The notes under the pieces are model-generated. The model saw only the letters and a program-made list of their open reading frames with translations. It was not told the origin of the DNA and did not search any database. From Advenella faeciporci (GTDB lineage Bacteria; Pseudomonadota; Gammaproteobacteria; Burkholderiales; Burkholderiaceae_B), in the NCBI RefSeq assembly GCF_014652395.1, contig NZ_BMYS01000017.1:20946-84945 (forward strand): a DNA stretch of 64,000 nt, in the 5' to 3' direction. The translations under genes were made by a program, and so were the position numbers. Positions 29,096-38,139 of this stretch are shown one piece after another (the stretch's first letter is position 1; the number at the start of each line of letters is the position of its first letter).

Positions 29096-29223
29096 AGCTA
29101 GGCAAAACACCTGAATTTAGCTGCGCCGTGAAACAGTATTGGCATGAAAGAATTGTTAGACGGTACGTATTAATCATGGAATAGCGACCAGGCAGTGGCT
29201 ACTTAAGTAATACTAACTTGAAA

Positions 29224-29493
29224 TTATCCGCGAGCATCACGCCCCGGTTCGTCTTCAGCAACGCGCCACCGCCAATACCGTTCCGGCTTAACCCAAACCA
29301 CAGTGGTTTCGGTCAGCTTACGAAACATCATAAGCACATCCTTGCCAATCACTTGATTACCTTCGGCGTTCTCAGTCAGAAAATCTTCCCGCTTCGCCTT
29401 AACAAGAAAGTCCACCACATCATCTTGATAGATGCATCCATCACGCTCAATCTGAGCAAGCATCCAAGCCGCAATCGTGGCGGGCGTCATCAC
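29224..29493 (-). CDS. Small unknown protein, downstream partner of the YodC-like gene
   Basis: An 89-residue protein (MMTPATIAAWMLAQIERDGC) with helical N terminus and a WRWRVAEDEPG end. IERDGCIYQDDVVDFLVK recalls a small DUF found beside YodC-like genes, but I cannot name it with certainty. Its start overlaps the stop of the upstream YodC-like gene by 4 bp (ATGA), so the two are one operon. Confidence 0.7.
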   Translation of the reverse strand: MMTPATIAAWMLAQIERDGCIYQDDVVDFLVKAKREDFLTENAEGNQVIGKDVLMMFRKLTETTVVWVKPERYWRWRVAEDEPGRDARG

Positions 29494-29684
29494 TCGCCTT
29501 TGGGCACTTGTTGTGCGACTTCGAGAGAACTGAGCGGAAAATGTCCTTGTTCGAGTTTTTTACCCGCGAACCACTGGCAGGTATACGCCTTGTTGAGCTC
29601 GCTCCACCCTCTCACTGTCATATCTGGCCCACCAGACTTCAGCTTTACGATAGTACCAACTGCGAATTGCGATGCTTCTGTCAT
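29490..29684 (-). CDS. YodC-like (DUF2158) small protein
   Basis: A 64-residue beta-rich protein with the family pattern FAVGTIVKLKSGGPDMTVRGW and, later, YTCQWFAGKKLEQGHFP. DUF2158/YodC proteins are small and of unknown function, frequent on mobile elements. It is coupled to the following gene by a 4-bp overlap. Confidence 0.85.
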   Translation of the reverse strand: MTEASQFAVGTIVKLKSGGPDMTVRGWSELNKAYTCQWFAGKKLEQGHFPLSSLEVAQQVPKGE

Positions 29685-29826
29685 TTCCTCTTCCCTTTAC
29701 AAACATGCCCCATACACATTGTGAACCGGAACGAAACAAAAAGTTTCTATAGCATACTACGTCATGGGAAGCCAAGAGACAGTCGTAGTCTTTGAGGCTA
29801 GTCGACATCAGCCATTCGGTAATCCC

Positions 29827-30042
29827 TCATAATCGCTTTTTGAAGCCCCGATCCCCCGCCATGAACGCTTCCAGCATATGCGGAATAAGCGTCACGGCAT
29901 CAACCGACTCCCCATACGTCTGCGCATGCAACGCTGCGTAGCGGTCAAGATCGGCTTTCAGGCTGGCTGGGCATGTAAAGGTCAGCTTGACGGTCGTGGT
30001 TGTAGGCAGCGGCCCAAGCCGCAGCTTTTTTGTAGTGGTCAT
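29827..30042 (-). CDS. DUF2274 protein of the trb operon
   Basis: A 71-residue protein starting MTTTKKLRLGPLPTTTTVKL, typical of DUF2274 proteins found behind trbI in Tn4371-type elements. VKLTFTCPASLKADLDRYAALHAQ suggests a ribbon-helix-helix-like fold. Its ATG overlaps the trbI stop by 4 bp. It is the last gene of the transfer operon. Confidence 0.87.
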   Translation of the reverse strand: MTTTKKLRLGPLPTTTTVKLTFTCPASLKADLDRYAALHAQTYGESVDAVTLIPHMLEAFMAGDRGFKKRL

Positions 30043-31346
30043 TGTGACGCTCCCTTGCTGAAAAACAATGGCTGGTACGGACGGAGTACCAAATCCTTGT
30101 TAACAATGATCCGCACCGGCAAGCCGGGCCGGCTGGTCAAGGTGGGCTGGATATTCATGTTGCGCCGGGTCATTTCCTGGCCGATTTGATTGATGCTGTC
30201 CTGCGCGCTGTCGCGTCCGGCGATGATGATGCGGTCGCCGTCCTGGCGGTTTTCCGGGGCGGCCAGTTCGGCGCCGACACCCAGGAGCGTCGTCAGTACA
30301 GCGCCGCCGACAATGCGGTCCCAATGCCAATCGACGCCATCCTCCAGGCCCGCATAGCCCGCCGGGTCGCTGCCCACCAGATTGTCGAGCGTTAGAGAGG
30401 ACGTATCTGGCAGGATGATGCGGTTCCACACCACCTGCACCCGGCTTTGCCCGTAGCTCACCTGGCTGTTGTAGCGGCCCAGGATGCGCGAGCCTTGCGG
30501 AATCAACAGATGCTTGCCGCTCGCGGAGTCGTAGACGGGCTCGGTGACAGTGCCGATGACGTCGCCCGGAAGATCGGACTTGATGCCTGTCACCAGCGCG
30601 GCGGTGATGACCGTTCCGGCCATCACTTGATACGGCGAGGCCGGCATCTGCAAATCCCCAGAATTGCGGGTTTCTGTAGAACCGGATTGCAGGAAGGCTT
30701 CTTTCTGATCTTGCCGGTTCTGTATAGCAGTGGGGTCGGTGGATTGTGCCGCTGTCGAGGTCGGCCCTGCGGCCAGCGGGTCAAAGGCGGCCAAGGTACT
30801 GTCCATGCCGGGCGCGCCAGGTCTCGCTTGCGCAACCGTCGCCATGGGTTGGCCGGACTGGCCCTGGCCGGTGCGGAAGAACACCGATGATGCCGCCGCC
30901 GCATCGGCCTCCTTGCGCAATGCTTCACGCTCGGCGGCTTCGGCGTCGATGCCAGGCGGCGCGTAGGTGGCGACCGCCGGCTGCTGCGTGTTCACGATGG
31001 CCGGCCCCAGATCGCCCGGCAACGGCGGCCCGAGTTCGGGTACGCCGGCCGGCACATCCGGGGCGGGTAGCATGGAATAGTCCGTCGGCAACGCATCGAG
31101 TCCTTCCGACTTCGATACCCGGTCTACGTTATAAAGCTCGGTCTGTTCGTTCGCGCCGCGCCGCTGCGGTTGCAATGACCAGATCGTGGCGCCCAGCACC
31201 GCAACGGCCAAACCGCCTGTGAGCATGGCCAGCGAGCGCCGGTTTAGCCGCGTGACCGGGCGCGGCTGGGTACGCAGCGCGACGGTTTGGGGCGCGACCT
31301 TGGCCGCCTGCGGCGCAGCCTGGTCGGGCGTGTGTTCTTCGCTCAT
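30039..31346 (-). CDS. trbI: Conjugal transfer protein TrbI (VirB10-like)
   Basis: A 435-residue type IV secretion scaffold. A cytosolic tail of about 38 residues, one membrane helix (about 39-58, MLTGGLAVAVLGATIWSL), a Pro/Ala-rich periplasmic stretch and the C-terminal VirB10/TrbI domain (about 230-430) are visible. By family it links inner and outer membrane rings with TrbG and TrbF. It follows trbG with a 2-bp gap. Confidence 0.94.
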   Translation of the reverse strand: MSEEHTPDQAAPQAAKVAPQTVALRTQPRPVTRLNRRSLAMLTGGLAVAVLGATIWSLQPQRRGANEQTELYNVDRVSKSEGLDALPTDYSMLPAPDVPAGVPELGPPLPGDLGPAIVNTQQPAVATYAPPGIDAEAAEREALRKEADAAAASSVFFRTGQGQSGQPMATVAQARPGAPGMDSTLAAFDPLAAGPTSTAAQSTDPTAIQNRQDQKEAFLQSGSTETRNSGDLQMPASPYQVMAGTVITAALVTGIKSDLPGDVIGTVTEPVYDSASGKHLLIPQGSRILGRYNSQVSYGQSRVQVVWNRIILPDTSSLTLDNLVGSDPAGYAGLEDGVDWHWDRIVGGAVLTTLLGVGAELAAPENRQDGDRIIIAGRDSAQDSINQIGQEMTRRNMNIQPTLTSRPGLPVRIIVNKDLVLRPYQPLFFSKGASQ

Positions 31347-31348
31347 GC

Positions 31349-32341
31349 TCAGTTCCTCCGCGCCACGCCGTCGCTGCGCTCGATACGCACCACGTCGCCC
31401 TTATCGCCACCCAAGCGCAGTTCAGCCGCACCGAACAGTCGATCGACGATGTAGTACGGCGAGCGAAAACGGTAGTTCACCAGTTGGCCATCCCCCTGTG
31501 CGCCAATGACGAATAGCGGCGGCAATTCACCTTGGGCGATCCCGGACGGGAATTGGATATAGACCTTCTCGCCGTCATCGAAAGCACGCAGCGGCTTCCA
31601 CGGCGGATTGCTGCCGCTTATGGCATAACGAAAGCGGATGTTCTCCAACGACAAGCCAGTATCGACGGGCGCACCCGCTTGCGCAGCTTGATTCTGGCGC
31701 TGCAAGGCCAACATCCGGTCGCGGGGGTAATCCCAGGAAACAGAGGCCATCCAGGCTTTTTCCGTGGAAGTCAGTTCCAGCAAGTAAGTGCGGCGGCTGG
31801 TGGTGATGACCAGATTGGTTTTCAGGTTGGAACGGATGGGTTTGACCAGCACATTGACGCGCAAGTCGGCCCCGCTGCCGCTGGAAGTGTCCCCCACAAT
31901 CCAGCGCACGGTATCGCCTGCGGCCACCGTCACCAGTTCCTCGCCCGGCTGGAGCGAAATCATCGTCACGCGCCCAATCGCCGCATACACCTGATACAGC
32001 GCGCCATCGGTGTACGGCCAGACCTGTATGGCGTTGACGTAGCCCTCGCGGGTAGGCGCGACCCGCGCCTGGGCATTGGCGCGGGATACGCGCACGGTTT
32101 CGTCCGCAGGCTCCGGTGTTAGCTTGGTATCGTCAACGCCCGGCAAGGGCTTTAACTGTCCTGGCATGGGCAACACCTCGGGCAGCGTCACCACCTCAAC
32201 CGGCGCGGGAGGCTCGGGAATCGGCAGCGCCTGCACGGGTTCATCGAGCGAAATCATGGGTGGCGGCTTGCCCTGCGAGGCGCAGCCCGCCAGGACAAGT
32301 AGCATGAGCGGCAAAGCGTAAAAGCGGAAAGACGGATTCAT
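31349..32341 (-). CDS. trbG: Conjugal transfer lipoprotein TrbG (VirB9-like)
   Basis: A 330-residue protein with a lipoprotein signal peptide (lipobox LVLAGC at about 15-20) and the VirB9/CagX domain in the second half (SVSWDYPRDR, ISGSNPPWKPLRAFDDGEKVYIQFP, the usual strand near the end). It forms the outer-membrane ring with TrbI. The start overlaps the trbF stop by 4 bp. Confidence 0.94.
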   Translation of the reverse strand: MNPSFRFYALPLMLLVLAGCASQGKPPPMISLDEPVQALPIPEPPAPVEVVTLPEVLPMPGQLKPLPGVDDTKLTPEPADETVRVSRANAQARVAPTREGYVNAIQVWPYTDGALYQVYAAIGRVTMISLQPGEELVTVAAGDTVRWIVGDTSSGSGADLRVNVLVKPIRSNLKTNLVITTSRRTYLLELTSTEKAWMASVSWDYPRDRMLALQRQNQAAQAGAPVDTGLSLENIRFRYAISGSNPPWKPLRAFDDGEKVYIQFPSGIAQGELPPLFVIGAQGDGQLVNYRFRSPYYIVDRLFGAAELRLGGDKGDVVRIERSDGVARRN

Positions 32342-33042
32342 GGCTTGGCTCCTTCGGAAGAATCCAGTTCACGGCTCCACGACAAGCCGTTGACGTAGAT
32401 GCCCAGCGGGTTGCGGCGCAGCCGTTCTTCGGTGCGTGGGGTTTGCAACACGATGGACACCACGGCCGTCCATCGCTCCAGGCCGGCGGCCGTGCCGTTG
32501 ACGTAACGGCGCTGCGTCCAGCGCACGTTGAACGACGTGTCGCTGGCACGCACGACGCTCGTGATCTGCACTGTTACGGACTCCTTGCCGATGCGGCCAA
32601 ACGGGTCATTCACCCGGGCGTAGTCGTTCAGTGCCGCCGCGCCCCGGTCGGTGGTGTAGTCGTAGGCATCCAGCCAGTTCTGCCGCACCACGACGGGATC
32701 GATGGACAGCGAACGCACCAGCGTGATGAAACGGGCGATATGGTGCGCCTGCTGCGCATCGGCGGGCCGGTACTGCATGGCGGCTTCGCCGACCGCACGC
32801 ACCTGGCCGGTTTGATCGACTTCGACGACATAGGGCGTGACGATGGATTGCATTGAGCGCCAGACCAGGCCACCAGCCATCAGCAGCGCCAACACCAGGC
32901 AACCGAAAGCCATCCATCGCCAGTTCTTGGCCTGTACGCGGGCCGAACCGATGCGTTCGTCCCAGATCTGGGCGGCGGATTGGTATGGGGTCGCTGGTTG
33001 CGGCGTCTCGGCGTAGCGCATCCGCGGTCGTTTGAATCGCAT
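32338..33042 (-). CDS. trbF: Conjugal transfer protein TrbF (VirB8-like)
   Basis: A 234-residue inner-membrane protein: short cytosolic N terminus, one membrane helix (about 43-62, WMAFGCLVLALLMAGGLVW) and a periplasmic VirB8 domain containing TVQITSVVRASDTSFNVRWTQR. It bridges the energising and core complexes of the secretion system. Confidence 0.93.
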   Translation of the reverse strand: MRFKRPRMRYAETPQPATPYQSAAQIWDERIGSARVQAKNWRWMAFGCLVLALLMAGGLVWRSMQSIVTPYVVEVDQTGQVRAVGEAAMQYRPADAQQAHHIARFITLVRSLSIDPVVVRQNWLDAYDYTTDRGAAALNDYARVNDPFGRIGKESVTVQITSVVRASDTSFNVRWTQRRYVNGTAAGLERWTAVVSIVLQTPRTEERLRRNPLGIYVNGLSWSRELDSSEGAKP

Positions 33043-33053
33043 GGGTTTTCTCC

Positions 33054-34259
33054 TTATGAATCGGAATCACGAAGACTAGGGCCTTGCCCGGCGCCGCCGC
33101 CATCGCCCCCGCGCAACGTGTGCGCGGCGGTCGTGGCGGCCTGAGTCATCTGCTGGCGGCGCTGCAGTCGCTTGGCCCAGGCGGGTTGGCTTTGTTTTTG
33201 CGAACCGGCGGCAGCATCGGCGGCTTCGCCCGTGGCGGTGGAACCAGCGGTAGAAGCCCCTTGGAACGCTGATCGGGTACTGCCGGTGGCTGATCCGGCA
33301 GCACGCACACCACCAGCCAATCGGGCGGCCGCTGGAGCCATGCGTGCGCCCGCCATCACCGCCGCACCGACACCCGTGGCGGCAGCGCCCACGGCGGCGG
33401 CCGTGCCTGCTGCACCCAGCGCGGCACCCGCCATCGCGCCAGCCCCCAATTGCGGCCCGCCGGAAATCAGCCCCGTGGCGATGCCCGGCCCGAAGATGCC
33501 CAGCGCCAGCAAGGCAAGCGAGGCCAGCATGATGACCAGCGCATGGTCGATGGACGGTTCGGACGGATGCACCTGAAAGTCGGCAAACAGGCCGGTGCCG
33601 ATACCGATAATCACCGCCAGCACCAACACCTTCACGCCGGAAGACACCACATTGCCCAGCACCTTCTCTGCAAGGAACGACGTCTTGTTCCACAGCGCAA
33701 ACGGCACGAGGACGAACCCGGCCAGCGTGGTCAACTTGAACTCGATCAGCGTGATGAAAAGCTGCACTGCCAGCACGAAGAAGCAGACGATGACCACCAG
33801 CCAGGCCAGAAACATCACGACGATAGGCGTAAGGTTCACGAACACCTCGGGAAAGCCCGCCATATCGCTGATCTGTTCCAGAATCGGCGTACCCGCGTCG
33901 ATACCGGTCTTGGCCAGCCGTCCCGGTTGCAGAAATTCGCCCATACTTACCGCCGAGCCGCTGGCCGTCAGGCCCAGGCCGGCAAAGGAACGAAAGACGA
34001 TGCCGGCCAACCAGTTGAAGTTGTTGATGATGTAGGCGAAGGTCCCGACGTAGAGCACCTTGCGCACCAGCTTGGCGATCACATCATCACCCTGGCCCGT
34101 GGCGTGGCTCATGGCCCAATACAGGCCCGCAATCGTGATGTCGATGACGATCAGCGTGGCCGTCAGGAACGCCACTTCGCCTTGCAACAGTCCGAAGCCG
34201 GAGTCGATGTAGGTGGAAAAGGTGTTCAGGGAGCGGTCGATGACCGTCACGTCATTCAT
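33054..34259 (-). CDS. trbL: Conjugal transfer protein TrbL (VirB6-like)
   Basis: A 401-residue polytopic inner-membrane protein with about six hydrophobic segments within residues 20-265 and a low-complexity Ala/Gly-rich C terminus (about 275-401) rich in GAAMAGARMAP-like stretches. VirB6/TrbL proteins form part of the inner-membrane channel. Gaps to trbF and trbJ are 11-12 bp. Confidence 0.92.
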   Translation of the reverse strand: MNDVTVIDRSLNTFSTYIDSGFGLLQGEVAFLTATLIVIDITIAGLYWAMSHATGQGDDVIAKLVRKVLYVGTFAYIINNFNWLAGIVFRSFAGLGLTASGSAVSMGEFLQPGRLAKTGIDAGTPILEQISDMAGFPEVFVNLTPIVVMFLAWLVVIVCFFVLAVQLFITLIEFKLTTLAGFVLVPFALWNKTSFLAEKVLGNVVSSGVKVLVLAVIIGIGTGLFADFQVHPSEPSIDHALVIMLASLALLALGIFGPGIATGLISGGPQLGAGAMAGAALGAAGTAAAVGAAATGVGAAVMAGARMAPAAARLAGGVRAAGSATGSTRSAFQGASTAGSTATGEAADAAAGSQKQSQPAWAKRLQRRQQMTQAATTAAHTLRGGDGGGAGQGPSLRDSDS

Positions 34260-34271
34260 GGCCTGGCCTCG

Positions 34272-35012
34272 TCAGTTCCCGTAGAAATCCACGGGCTGCG
34301 GCGTGTACGGCGTGCCACTGCCGAGGAAACGACGCGTCACCTCGCGGCCACGCTCACTGGCAGCCGCCTGTCGCGCCAGCTCCAGCGCGGCGGCGCGTTC
34401 CTGCGTGATTTGGAGTTGCTGCGCCTGGATGGACTGCTTGGCTTGCAGGGCCAGAAGCTGATTGGTCGCCTGCATGGCCTGCAACGCCCCTTGCGCGGAC
34501 TGGCTCTGGCTCACCAGATCAGCCAGGGCGCTTTCATCGTCGCGCAGGTTCTGCGAAACCTGTGCCTGCATCCGCATCGCGGTATGCAAGCCATCAAGCG
34601 TATGTTTCCAGCGCGCCTGGGCATCGCGAGCCATCTGGTCGCCGCTGACGGTGGCGGCATACTGCTCGGGATACAGCCGCGCAAACTCGCGGTCGAGGTG
34701 CTGTACGTCGTAAGCCATGCCCTGAGCTTCGGCGATCAGCCGATCCGTGGCGGCCAGCGTGGTACGCAGGCGGTTGACGACGTTGAAGTCCAGACTCGCC
34801 AGATTGCGGGCCTGGTTCATCAGCATCTGCGCTTCGTTTTGAAGCTGGTTGATCTGGTTGTTGATCTGCTCCAGGGTGCGAACGGCGGTCAGCGTGTTCT
34901 GCGTGTAGTTCGATGGATCAAAGACAGTTTTCCAGGCCCAGACGGGCGAAGCGGCGAATAACGACGCTGAGAGCACGGCGGCAAGCGCAATTGAACGGGG
35001 ATAGATTTTCAT
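34272..35012 (-). CDS. trbJ: Conjugal transfer protein TrbJ (VirB5-like)
   Basis: A 246-residue periplasmic protein with a signal peptide (about 1-26, ending SPVWA) and a long Gln-rich helical region (LEQINNQINQLQNEAQMLMNQ and later LALQAKQSIQAQQLQITQ), as usual for TrbJ/VirB5 pilus-tip proteins. Its ATG overlaps the trbE stop by 4 bp. Confidence 0.93.
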   Translation of the reverse strand: MKIYPRSIALAAVLSASLFAASPVWAWKTVFDPSNYTQNTLTAVRTLEQINNQINQLQNEAQMLMNQARNLASLDFNVVNRLRTTLAATDRLIAEAQGMAYDVQHLDREFARLYPEQYAATVSGDQMARDAQARWKHTLDGLHTAMRMQAQVSQNLRDDESALADLVSQSQSAQGALQAMQATNQLLALQAKQSIQAQQLQITQERAAALELARQAAASERGREVTRRFLGSGTPYTPQPVDFYGN

Positions 35013-37468
35013 GGCAGAGGCTCCGGTGGATGGGAAGGAACAGCAGAGACTGAAGATGAAAAGCCGGGGAACGTAGGCAACAGGTCAGCCGCCCACTCCA
35101 GGCCGCAATGGCGCAGCCACGCGCCCGCAAAGCCTGGCAAACCAGCACCCGCCAACACACGATCCATATCGCGCTGGTCTTGCGGCGTGGAAGCTCCCAC
35201 AAAGGCCAGCGCCGCCGGCCCCAGGTCAAGATCGAACAGGCGATTGCCCAGTCGCGACTGGTAGTAGTAGTCACGCTTGGGTTCGGCGGTGGCGACAATC
35301 TCGATCTGGCGCGCGTTCAGGCCGAAGCCTTCGTAGATCGTCCTGATCTGGGGCTCGGTCGCCTGCGGATTGGGCAGAAAAATGCGGCTCGCGCAGCTTT
35401 CGATGATCGCGGGCGCGATGCTCGACTCCTTGATGTCGGCCAAGCTCTGCGTGGCGAAGATGACGCTGACGTTCTTCTTGCGCAGGGTTTTAAGCCATTG
35501 GCGGATGCGGGCGGCAAACACCGGGTCATCCAGAAACAGCCAGGATTCGTCGAGAATCAACAGCGTGGGCGCGCCATCGAAGCGTTCATCGAAACGGGCG
35601 AACAGATAACCGAGCACGGCCAGCACCGCCGCACGGCTCGCCATCAGCTCTTCCATCTCGAAGCACTGCACGTGCGCCATGCCCAGCCGGTCGTGATCGG
35701 CGTCCAACAGCTTGCCGTGGGCGCCGCCCAGCACGTAGGGCGCGAGCGCCTGGCGCAGCGCGTTCGATTGCAGCAGCACCGACAGGCCCGTCATGGTGCG
35801 CTGCTCCACCGGTGCACCGGCAAGACTGCCCAGCGCGGACCAGATAGCGGCTTTTTCATCGGGGCCGACGGCCACGTCTTCGTGCCGCAATCGGCCTTCC
35901 AGCCATTCAGCGGCCCAGGTGCGCTCGCTTTCGGCGTCGATGCGTGCCAGGGGCTGAAAGGCAATCTCGCCGTCATGGCCCAGGTCATAGTGCTCACCGC
36001 CCAGCCCCAGGATGGTGGCGCGCATGGAACGGCCCATGTCGAAGGCGAAGATGCGCGAGCCGCGATAGCGGCGAAACTGCAAGGCGAGTGTCGCCAACAG
36101 CACCGATTTACCCATGCCGGTCGGCCCCACTACCAGGGTGTGGCCCACGTCGCCGATGTGCGTCACCAGCCGAAACGGCGTGGCCCCATCGGTGCGGGTC
36201 ACAATCAGTGGCGGGCCATCGAGGTGCTTGTTCTTCTGCGGCCCAGCCCACACCGCTGACACCGGCATCATGTGTGCCAGATTCAATGTAGACACAATGG
36301 GCTGGCGCACATTGGCGTAGGCATTGCCGGGGATGGACGAGAGCCAGGCATCCACGGCATTCAGTGTCTCGGGGATGGTCACAAAGCCACGGCCCTGAAT
36401 GACGCGCTCCACCAGGCGCTGTTTTTCATCAGCGGTGGCCGGGTCGGCATCCAGCACCGTGACCGTGGCGGTGAGGTAGCCAAAGGCCACCTGATCGCTG
36501 CCCAGCGCCTGCAAGGCGGCGTCCGCATCGGCGGCCTTGTTGCTGGCGTCGGTATCGACCAGCGGCGACTCCTGCTGGAAAATGGTTTCGCGCAGCAGCG
36601 CGAGCACGTTCTTTCTTTTTGCAAACCACTGGCGGCGCAGGCGGACCAGTTCCTTCTCGGCTTCCGCCTTGTCCATGCAGATGAAGCGTGTGCTCCAGCG
36701 ATAGGCAAAACCCAGGCGGTTCAGATCATCCAGCAGCCCCGGCCATGTCGAGGTCGGGAACCCCCGCACCGACACCACGCGCAGGTGCGTCTCGCCCAGC
36801 GTAGGGGCTAGCCCGCCCACCAATGCCGAATCGGCCAGCAGCGCATCAATGTGAAACGGCACGTCAGGCACGCCGACGCGGTAGCGCCGTGTCGAGATCG
36901 TCGAATGCAGATAGGTCAATGTCTGGCCGTCGTCCAGCCAAGTGATTTCCGGCATCACGCCATCGAGCAGGTCGAACACGCGGTCGGTTTCCGCAACGAA
37001 GGCTTCCAGGCGACCATGCCAATCCACGCCATCTCCGGGCGCGTTCTCGTACAAGAGCTTGGCGGCGCGAGCGCGGGATTCCTCCGGCGGCAGGTAGGCC
37101 AGCGTCAGGTGATAGTCGCTCTCGAAGTGGCTGCTGGAGGCTTCAAACGCGGCACGCCGCTCCTCGTCCACCAGCCAGGACAGCGGTTCGGGAAAGTCGG
37201 AGCGCGGATAGCCCGCCGCCGCCCGGCGTTCGGCTTCGATGAACAGCGCCCAGCCTGAACCCAGGCGGCGCAGCGCGTTGTTCAAGCGTGCCGAGGTGGC
37301 GATCAGTTCGCTTTGCGTCGCGCTGTCCAGATCCGGCCCGCGAAAGCGCGCCGTGCGCTGAAACGAGCCATCCTTGTTCAGCACCACGCCCGGCGCAATC
37401 AATCCCGCCCAGGGCAGCCAGTCGGCCAGCAGTGCGGGCCGCCGTCGGTATTCGGTAAGGTTCAGCAT
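35009..37468 (-). CDS. trbE: Conjugal transfer ATPase TrbE (VirB4-like)
   Basis: An 819-residue ATPase that powers pilus assembly and transfer. The CagE/TrbE N-terminal domain (about 180-390) precedes the P-loop VGPTGMGKSVLLA near residue 450 and the Walker B LLILDESWLFLDD near 640; ATQSLADIKESSIAPAI follows as in VirB4 proteins. It is full length with both nucleotide motifs intact. A 12-bp gap separates it from trbD. Confidence 0.95.
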   Translation of the reverse strand: MLNLTEYRRRPALLADWLPWAGLIAPGVVLNKDGSFQRTARFRGPDLDSATQSELIATSARLNNALRRLGSGWALFIEAERRAAAGYPRSDFPEPLSWLVDEERRAAFEASSSHFESDYHLTLAYLPPEESRARAAKLLYENAPGDGVDWHGRLEAFVAETDRVFDLLDGVMPEITWLDDGQTLTYLHSTISTRRYRVGVPDVPFHIDALLADSALVGGLAPTLGETHLRVVSVRGFPTSTWPGLLDDLNRLGFAYRWSTRFICMDKAEAEKELVRLRRQWFAKRKNVLALLRETIFQQESPLVDTDASNKAADADAALQALGSDQVAFGYLTATVTVLDADPATADEKQRLVERVIQGRGFVTIPETLNAVDAWLSSIPGNAYANVRQPIVSTLNLAHMMPVSAVWAGPQKNKHLDGPPLIVTRTDGATPFRLVTHIGDVGHTLVVGPTGMGKSVLLATLALQFRRYRGSRIFAFDMGRSMRATILGLGGEHYDLGHDGEIAFQPLARIDAESERTWAAEWLEGRLRHEDVAVGPDEKAAIWSALGSLAGAPVEQRTMTGLSVLLQSNALRQALAPYVLGGAHGKLLDADHDRLGMAHVQCFEMEELMASRAAVLAVLGYLFARFDERFDGAPTLLILDESWLFLDDPVFAARIRQWLKTLRKKNVSVIFATQSLADIKESSIAPAIIESCASRIFLPNPQATEPQIRTIYEGFGLNARQIEIVATAEPKRDYYYQSRLGNRLFDLDLGPAALAFVGASTPQDQRDMDRVLAGAGLPGFAGAWLRHCGLEWAADLLPTFPGFSSSVSAVPSHPPEPLP

Positions 37469-37480
37469 AGCGCCATCCCC

Positions 37481-37765
37481 TCACACGTCCAGCAGCGGCT
37501 TGTGCTTGATGTGCCGCGCAAAGACCTGCATGAACTGCGGATCGACGCGCGCGCCCCAGACCGCCAGCGAGTGGCCGACGATCCACAGCACCACACCGGG
37601 AACCCACAATTGCAGGCCCAGCCCCACGGCGGCGGCCAGCGTGCCGTTGGCGATTGCCACGGTGCGCGGCGCGCCGCCCAGCAGGATGGGCTCGGTCAGC
37701 GAGCGATGCAGCGGCACTTCAAAGCCGGCTGCGAAGCTGGTTGCACCTTCCTTGGCGGCGCTCAT
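37481..37765 (-). CDS. trbD: Conjugal transfer protein TrbD (VirB3-like)
   Basis: A 94-residue membrane protein beginning near the motif FEVPLHRSLTEPILLGGAPR (about 14-33), diagnostic for VirB3/TrbD, followed by two closely spaced hydrophobic segments (about 37-70). It acts with TrbE at the inner membrane. Its start overlaps the trbC stop by 4 bp. Confidence 0.93.
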   Translation of the reverse strand: MSAAKEGATSFAAGFEVPLHRSLTEPILLGGAPRTVAIANGTLAAAVGLGLQLWVPGVVLWIVGHSLAVWGARVDPQFMQVFARHIKHKPLLDV

Positions 37766-38139
37766 ACGACGGCTCCACCCGAGAAGCTGAAGAACGACAG
37801 GAAGAACGAGGACGCGGCAAAGGCGATAGACAGGCCGAAGACGATCTGAATCAGCTTGCGAAAACCGCCGCTGGTATCGCCAAAGGCCAGCGCCAGCCCC
37901 GTGGCGATAATGATGATGACCGCCACAATGCGCGCCACCGGCCCTTGAATGGACTCCAGAATGGATTGCAGTGGGCCTTCCCAGGGCATGGAGGAACCGG
38001 CCGCCTGCGCCGCACCGGCCGCCAGCAGCATCAGCGCGGCAAGCAGCAGCCCCTGTCCGACAGGCCGGGCCAGACGGCGCAGCCTTGCGAAGCGAAAAGG
38101 CGGATTTACGGAAAGACGGAAAGCATCAACAGGCGTCAT
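37762..38139 (-). CDS. trbC: Conjugal pilin TrbC (VirB2-like)
   Basis: A 125-residue prepilin. A basic N terminus and signal-like helix (about 25-46, GLLLAALMLLAAGAAQAAG) precede two membrane segments (about 65-83 and 100-122) around a short basic loop. This is the pilin layout of TrbC/VirB2. Overlaps trbB by 4 bp. Confidence 0.92.
   Translation of the reverse strand: MTPVDAFRLSVNPPFRFARLRRLARPVGQGLLLAALMLLAAGAAQAAGSSMPWEGPLQSILESIQGPVARIVAVIIIIATGLALAFGDTSGGFRKLIQIVFGLSIAFAASSFFLSFFSFSGGAVV

Noticed and set aside
29195..29215. AGTAATAC half-site resembling the TetR operator arm
   Set aside because: Only one arm is present; the partner side does not match, so it is not counted as a third operator.
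29560..29808. Minus-strand frame of 82 codons overlapping the YodC-like gene
   Set aside because: It shares the strand in another frame with the better supported YodC-like gene and has no recognisable domain.
33450..34961. Plus-strand open frame of 503 codons
   Set aside because: It is antisense to trbL and trbJ, rich in His/Gln/Arg as expected from GC-rich shadow frames.
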